A DNA stretch of 64,000 bases from JAWLHU01 sp041690255 (GTDB taxonomy: Bacteria; Bacillota; Sulfobacillia; Symbiobacteriales; Symbiobacteriaceae): positions 434,001 through 498,000 of the forward strand of contig JAWLHU010000001.1 in NCBI GenBank assembly GCA_041690255.1, given 5' to 3'. The notes beneath the pieces were generated by a model. The model was not told the origin of the DNA. It did not search any database and saw only the letters and a list, made by a program, of their open reading frames with translations. Both the position numbers and the translations under genes were made by a program. This document shows positions 60,248 to 64,000 of the stretch, piece after piece (the first letter of the stretch is position 1; every line of letters starts with the position of its first letter).

Positions 60248-60274
60248 GTGGTGGGGACTCTTCGTCCCCACCAC
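60248..60274. terminator. Perfect 11-bp hairpin between the regulator and the 62-aa gene
   Basis: GTGGTGGGGAC-TCTTC-GTCCCCACCAC. No T-run follows on the minus strand, so this may be a processing or regulatory hairpin rather than a true terminator. It ends 9 bases before the SD of the 62-aa gene. Confidence 0.5.
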
Positions 60275-60315
60275 CAGTGGTAGCATATCTGACTCAAAAC
60301 CCGGTAAAAGAAAAA

Positions 60316-62520
60316 TCAAATCCGGCCCGATCGGATCCGGGCCGCCAACTCCTGGGTTTCGCTCATCGGCTCTTCACCGAGTTCCTGCCGGAGCACGGCC
60401 GCACAGCGCCGGTAGTCCCGGAGCGCTACAGCCCGGTCGCCCATTTTCGCATGCGCTCGCATGAGTATACGGTAGGCCGACTCCCGGATCGGATCCTCAG
60501 CCAGGACGCGGTTGGCCCGCAGGACGGCTTCGTGGGGGCGACCCATGGATAGCGCCAGCTCACCGAGCCGCAGATGGAGGTCCAGGTACTCCTCCCGCAA
60601 CCGCTCCCGCTCGGCAATGGCCCAGTCTTCGTAGGGATCCTCGGCCAGCAGGTCGCCGCCGTAAATCGCTTCAGCGGTCCGCCACTCCGCCTCCGCGGGC
60701 TCCCGTTGTCCCTGCGTCCACCACCAGTTCCCCCGCTCAAGGTGGAAGGTGAAACGGTCGACATCCACCTCGAACGGGATTTCCGGGTTGAGCAGGTATC
60801 CCCGCCCGCGGCGAAGGATCACATGGGGTCCGTCGGCGGGATCGAGCAGGCGGCGGAGTGTGGAGAGGGTCACCTCAAAGGAGCGCTCAGCCGATGTCGG
60901 ATCAGCCTCAGGCCAGACCGCCTCGAGGATCTGCTCGCGCACGACCGCCCGGCCCCGGTGCCCCACCAGGAACTTGAGGAGGGAGACCGCCTTTTGGGAG
61001 CGGGTCGCTGAGAGATCAAGCGGTCGCCCGGACCGGGTGACCTGGAAGAGTCCCAGGAGCCGGAACGAGAGGGCCTTGGCCTCACCCAGCCGACCTGCGG
61101 CAGCAAGAATCGGGGCGCAGGCGGGGACATGCTCCAGAAGGGCGGAGAGGCCGGCGGGGGTCGCACGTTGTACAAGGCCTGCCAGTGCCTCGGGGCAGAG
61201 ACCCTGCTCCACGACCGGCTGGAGAAGGGTGGCTGTTACGGGCAGCTCCAGGGCCAACGGGTAGAGTTGCCTGTATTCGGTCGCCACGCCGAGCGCCTCT
61301 CTGGTATAGGCCAGGGCTGCGCTTCGCCGCCCCGCCTGATGAGCCGCCAGTGCCCGGTACCAGAGGGCAAGGCTCTCCTCCTGGCGGGCGACGCGGCTGC
61401 GCAGGCGCTGGACCAATCGGTCGAGCAGTTCGGCTGCCTCGGGCCGGCCCAGGAGGACCCAACAGGCCAGGAGGTGGGCCTGGATCCGGTCACATTGCTC
61501 CGGAGCTGCCTTCCGGGATTCGTTGGCTGCCTCCAGCGCCAGACCGAACTGACCCATTCGACGGTAGAGGATGCACCGCTCGATCTGCAGCCGAACCGAT
61601 CCCTCCATGAAGCGGAGATGCTCAACCAGACGGCTTGCCTTCTGGTAGAGTTCGATCGCCAGGCTCGGCTCCCCCGAGTCTCGGTGGAGGTTGCCCAGGG
61701 TCATGAGGATACTGGCCTGCAGGAAGGTGGCCCCCAGTTCGGTCGAGCGGCGAAGCGCCTCATGCAGCACTTGACGTGCCTCTGTTACCAGCCCGAGTTG
61801 CTGGTAGCAGAGTCCAAGACTGTCGAGGGCGTACGAGAGCTGCATATTCCCAGGCGAACCGTTCAGGAGTTCAACAGAGCGCTCCAGCCAGAACCGGGCG
61901 CGTGACGGGTCCCCATGTTCGAGGTAGACATGGCCCAGGTTATTGGCGACTCGGGCTACCCCGGCCGGCTGCCCCGTGTAGTCAAAGAGGCGAAGGGTGT
62001 CGAGCAGCAGGTCTGTGTATCCGCTCGGCTCCATGTGGGAGAGACGCTCCGCCTCCTCGGACCCGATCTGCAAAATCCGGGTGGGCCCGGTCGGGGGCAG
62101 CAGGGGCGAGAGGTAGGAGCGGGCCGTGGTAAAGGACTGCCGAGCGAGGTCCTGATGTCCCATAGCCACGTGCAGCAACCCCTCGTAGGCGAGGGACGTA
62201 ATGATCCAACGCAGGGCATCCGCCTCATTCGGACCTCCCAATTCACTCTGCCAGTGCTCCAGGAGATGGTCGAACATAGAAAGCGAGAGGGCGAACTGTC
62301 CACGCTCCCCATGGAGCCAGGCGGCAAGGGCCTGCATGGAAGGGGTCTTGCGCCCATCAGCCGGCAGCCTCTGCAGGGAAGCCTCCAGTTCCACCAGCGA
62401 TAACTCCTCTTCCCCCAGGAGAGCCCGCTCCATGCGCAGAAGCAGCTTGGCCACGGCGGGATCCTTGCCAAGGGTCAGCCCGCCCTTGCCGGGCAGGAAT
62501 ATGGCCAGGCCCATGCGCAT
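60316..62520 (-). CDS. BTAD/TPR transcriptional regulator
   Basis: A 734-aa regulator. ATG 62520 follows AGGAGGGG; 30 extra residues are open upstream without support. Residues 60-500 form about ten TPR-like helix pairs (NNLGHVYLEHGDPSRARFWLERSV). A winged-helix OmpR-like domain at about 505-590 (LDLSATRSQKAVSLLKFLVGHRG, EVTLSTLRRLLDP, VILRRGRGYLLN) binds DNA, then a bacterial transcriptional activation domain (BTAD) ends the protein. This order, sensor repeats first, is like SARP-relatives with swapped modules. It sits between the two copies of the beta-helix/lipoprotein module and may control them. Confidence 0.88.
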   Translation of the reverse strand: MRMGLAIFLPGKGGLTLGKDPAVAKLLLRMERALLGEEELSLVELEASLQRLPADGRKTPSMQALAAWLHGERGQFALSLSMFDHLLEHWQSELGGPNEADALRWIITSLAYEGLLHVAMGHQDLARQSFTTARSYLSPLLPPTGPTRILQIGSEEAERLSHMEPSGYTDLLLDTLRLFDYTGQPAGVARVANNLGHVYLEHGDPSRARFWLERSVELLNGSPGNMQLSYALDSLGLCYQQLGLVTEARQVLHEALRRSTELGATFLQASILMTLGNLHRDSGEPSLAIELYQKASRLVEHLRFMEGSVRLQIERCILYRRMGQFGLALEAANESRKAAPEQCDRIQAHLLACWVLLGRPEAAELLDRLVQRLRSRVARQEESLALWYRALAAHQAGRRSAALAYTREALGVATEYRQLYPLALELPVTATLLQPVVEQGLCPEALAGLVQRATPAGLSALLEHVPACAPILAAAGRLGEAKALSFRLLGLFQVTRSGRPLDLSATRSQKAVSLLKFLVGHRGRAVVREQILEAVWPEADPTSAERSFEVTLSTLRRLLDPADGPHVILRRGRGYLLNPEIPFEVDVDRFTFHLERGNWWWTQGQREPAEAEWRTAEAIYGGDLLAEDPYEDWAIAERERLREEYLDLHLRLGELALSMGRPHEAVLRANRVLAEDPIRESAYRILMRAHAKMGDRAVALRDYRRCAAVLRQELGEEPMSETQELAARIRSGRI

Positions 62521-62616
62521 GGGGACCCCTCCTGAAAGAAATTTGTAAGCAATATCAGAAGAGAGAATCTCTTGTCTCCTAGTATGCCAAACGTAGTCAG
62601 ATGCCGACAATGAACA

Positions 62617-62652
62617 AAAGGGAGGAACGTGCTCTGCACTATTCCTCCCTTT
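62617..62652 (-). terminator. Intrinsic terminator of the second lipoprotein gene
   Basis: AAAGGGAGGAA pairs perfectly with TTCCTCCCTTT; on the minus strand TTTTGTTC follows. Confidence 0.85.
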
Positions 62653-62679
62653 ATGCGCGACAGGGTTCAGGGGTCGGTC

Positions 62680-63246
62680 CTAGTGGTCACCCTTCTCCTG
62701 CCAGGAGAGATCGATCACAATCGCCTCCTCGTCCCAGTTGGAGATGTCCACGACACCAGAGTGGGTCTTGCTCTCGATCTGCAACATGATCTGGTAGATC
62801 CCGTCTTCATCGGTCTCGGTACGGTTGACCGTGCCGAGGTCCCTGATCGCCTCTTCGTAGAAGGCTGCGATCTTCTCGATCTCCTTCTTGCCGCCCTTCG
62901 TCTCCAGGCTGCCGGTCCAGTGCTTGAGCCCGTACAGCTCAGAGGTGTTGCCCGCAATCACCTTGGCCTTGGGGTAGGCGGGGAAGGGGAGGCCGTCCGG
63001 CAGCTTGCCGTCCTCATCGGTCGATGTCAGGGTTGTGCCGTCCTTGGTCGTGACGGTGGTGGTGTTGCCCTTCGTCTCGATATCCATGCCGGTCGCGGAA
63101 CAGCCGGCGGAGACGATCATGAGGAGCAGAATCAGGGCGGCCAGGAGCATGCTGCGAATCAGGGGAGCCTGGTCATCACGGTAGCTCACGCCCTCTGCAG
63201 CCTGCCCTCCGGGTTGGTACACGGCGCCGTTGTGAACACGAGTCAT
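62680..63246 (-). CDS. Lipoprotein-like protein of the duplicated surface module, copy 2
   Basis: A 188-aa protein from ATG 63246, 6 bases after GAGGAGG. Residues 1-30 precede a hydrophobic helix ending in the lipobox-like VSAGC. The late position of this helix is unusual for a signal peptide. The domain after it (GKLPDGLPFPAYPKAKV; FYEEAIRDLGTV) is homologous to that at 57158. It starts 34 bases after the stop of the partial beta-helix gene upstream. Confidence 0.8.
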   Translation of the reverse strand: MTRVHNGAVYQPGGQAAEGVSYRDDQAPLIRSMLLAALILLLMIVSAGCSATGMDIETKGNTTTVTTKDGTTLTSTDEDGKLPDGLPFPAYPKAKVIAGNTSELYGLKHWTGSLETKGGKKEIEKIAAFYEEAIRDLGTVNRTETDEDGIYQIMLQIESKTHSGVVDISNWDEEAIVIDLSWQEKGDH

Positions 63247-63280
63247 GCGAATCCTCCTCATCGGGAACATCTCCCGCCGG

Positions 63281-64000
63281 CTACCTCTGGTCGGCGGTGT
63301 TGGACTGGAAGCTGTTGTTCAGCCCGCTTGTGAAGTCGGTCCCGCCAGAGAAGCTGCGGCCGATCGCGGTCTCGTTGCTCCGGAAGGCGGTGTCGGTAAT
63401 GAAGCCGCCCAGGTCACGGGCGATCTCGGCGCCGGTGGTGGCGTACTCGATCACGGCGTGGCTGATCTTGCTGGACGGGAGCGCATCGCTCAGAAAGCGA
63501 ATCCCCGTCCAGTCGCCCTTCATGGCGAACTCGGAGGTGAAGGTCACCTTTTCCGCAGTGGTTCCATCTACCACCAGGGCGCCCTTGCCGCCGGCGCCGA
63601 CCTCGAAGACGGAGCGGTCACCCATGAACAGCTTGGTGCCGGCGTCGATCGTGAGGACGGGCCGGTTGCTGCCGCCGATCTTCACGCTGGCGTTGACGTA
63701 GTAGGGAACCGCCTGCTTCTGCCAGGTGACCGACCGGGTGATGGACTGGGAATAGCCGTTCTTGCCCACGTTGATCCACGCCTGGTCCACCTCCTGGAAG
63801 GTGTGTCCGCCAGCCAGGGTACCAGCCGCCATGACGTTCAGATCCATGGGGAGCTGGAGCTTGTGCAGGGTGTTGTTCTCGGAGCCCGGGGCGAACTCGG
63901 CGGCACCCGTCATGAGAAGGCCGGTCGCACCACTGCTGATGATCGAGTTGGCAATCTGGACCGAGGCGGTCGTGTACGGGGCATCGACCGTGATCAGGCC
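63281..64000 (-). CDS. Beta-helix surface protein, 3-prime part, runs off the window
   Basis: The reading frame is open from 64000 to the stop at 63281, so about 239 C-terminal codons are visible; an internal ATG at 63913 is not the start. The sequence contains the same repeat pattern as the protein at 57689, with VNASVKIGGSNRPVLTIDAG and SHAVIEYATTGAEIARDLGG, and an end like FQSNTADQR against FEGNAVDENEE. It is the second copy of the beta-helix/lipoprotein module. N-terminal domains cannot be seen. Confidence 0.8.
   Translation of the reverse strand, partial: GLITVDAPYTTASVQIANSIISSGATGLLMTGAAEFAPGSENNTLHKLQLPMDLNVMAAGTLAGGHTFQEVDQAWINVGKNGYSQSITRSVTWQKQAVPYYVNASVKIGGSNRPVLTIDAGTKLFMGDRSVFEVGAGGKGALVVDGTTAEKVTFTSEFAMKGDWTGIRFLSDALPSSKISHAVIEYATTGAEIARDLGGFITDTAFRSNETAIGRSFSGGTDFTSGLNNSFQSNTADQR

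Overview
The window is high in G+C and almost wholly coding, with strong Shine-Dalgarno (SD) sequences and many GTG and TTG starts. It carries a complete gerA-gerB-gerC spore germination operon, a CIRCE-controlled groESL operon and several GerA/FtsW-type sporulation-lineage genes. Together these point to a high-G+C, spore-forming Firmicute of the Symbiobacterium type. That placement is an inference from gene content, not from a marker gene.

Layout. 1-440: non-coding, with two copies of a 53-bp hairpin repeat and a 40-bp tandem repeat. 441-2491: FtsW/SpoVE-type protein and a GNAT acetyltransferase. 2687-4782: thiolase and 3-hydroxyacyl-CoA dehydrogenase. 4845-6263: a permease split into two genes plus a PadR regulator and its probable operator. 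6344-9259 (minus): DUF2568-type protein, a metallo-beta-lactamase-fold hydrolase with a TetR regulator and triple operator, and a winged-helix protein. 9482-11110: acyl-CoA ligase. 11160-12792 (minus): TetR and an NAD-epimerase-like protein. 13013-13651: WrbA. 13694-17913 (minus): gerA, gerB, gerC and a 58-codon two-helix peptide gene. 18018-19079 (minus): YkvI-type transporter.

19152-24913 is a molybdenum cofactor operon: promoter, structured leader with an intrinsic terminator, moeA, a moeA-PBP fusion, moaA and moaC. Between the second moeA and moaA lies a non-coding block of about 770 bp. It is built as a large imperfect inverted repeat whose arms each hold a tandem array and a long hairpin. 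The two hairpins are related and show compensatory base changes.

24961-29484: ECF S-component-like protein, a secreted protein, two GGDEF proteins, and an ECF sigma/anti-sigma pair whose SD is folded into a hairpin. 29695-33539: two deoxynucleoside kinases, membrane proteins and a YiiX-type peptidase. 33536-37810 (minus): PolX and two tandem sodium-pump decarboxylase beta subunits with a 44-codon peptide gene between them. 38055-40114: groESL. 40186-43902: GNAT, then an SDR/QueA-like/glyoxalase-like/DUF2785 run. 43979-45799 (minus): MFS transporter and PadR. 45931-57106: metallo-carboxypeptidase-like DUF885 protein, PAP2 phosphatase, HAD hydrolase, YeiH transporter, GNAT plus nitrilase pair, a second MFS, two membrane proteins and DUF1028. 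57158-64000 (minus): a duplicated module of surface beta-helix protein plus lipoprotein, with a BTAD/TPR regulator and a 62-aa protein between the copies; the second copy runs off the window end.

No rRNA, tRNA, CRISPR array, transposase or prophage gene was seen. All family names come from reading the translations; no database search was possible.
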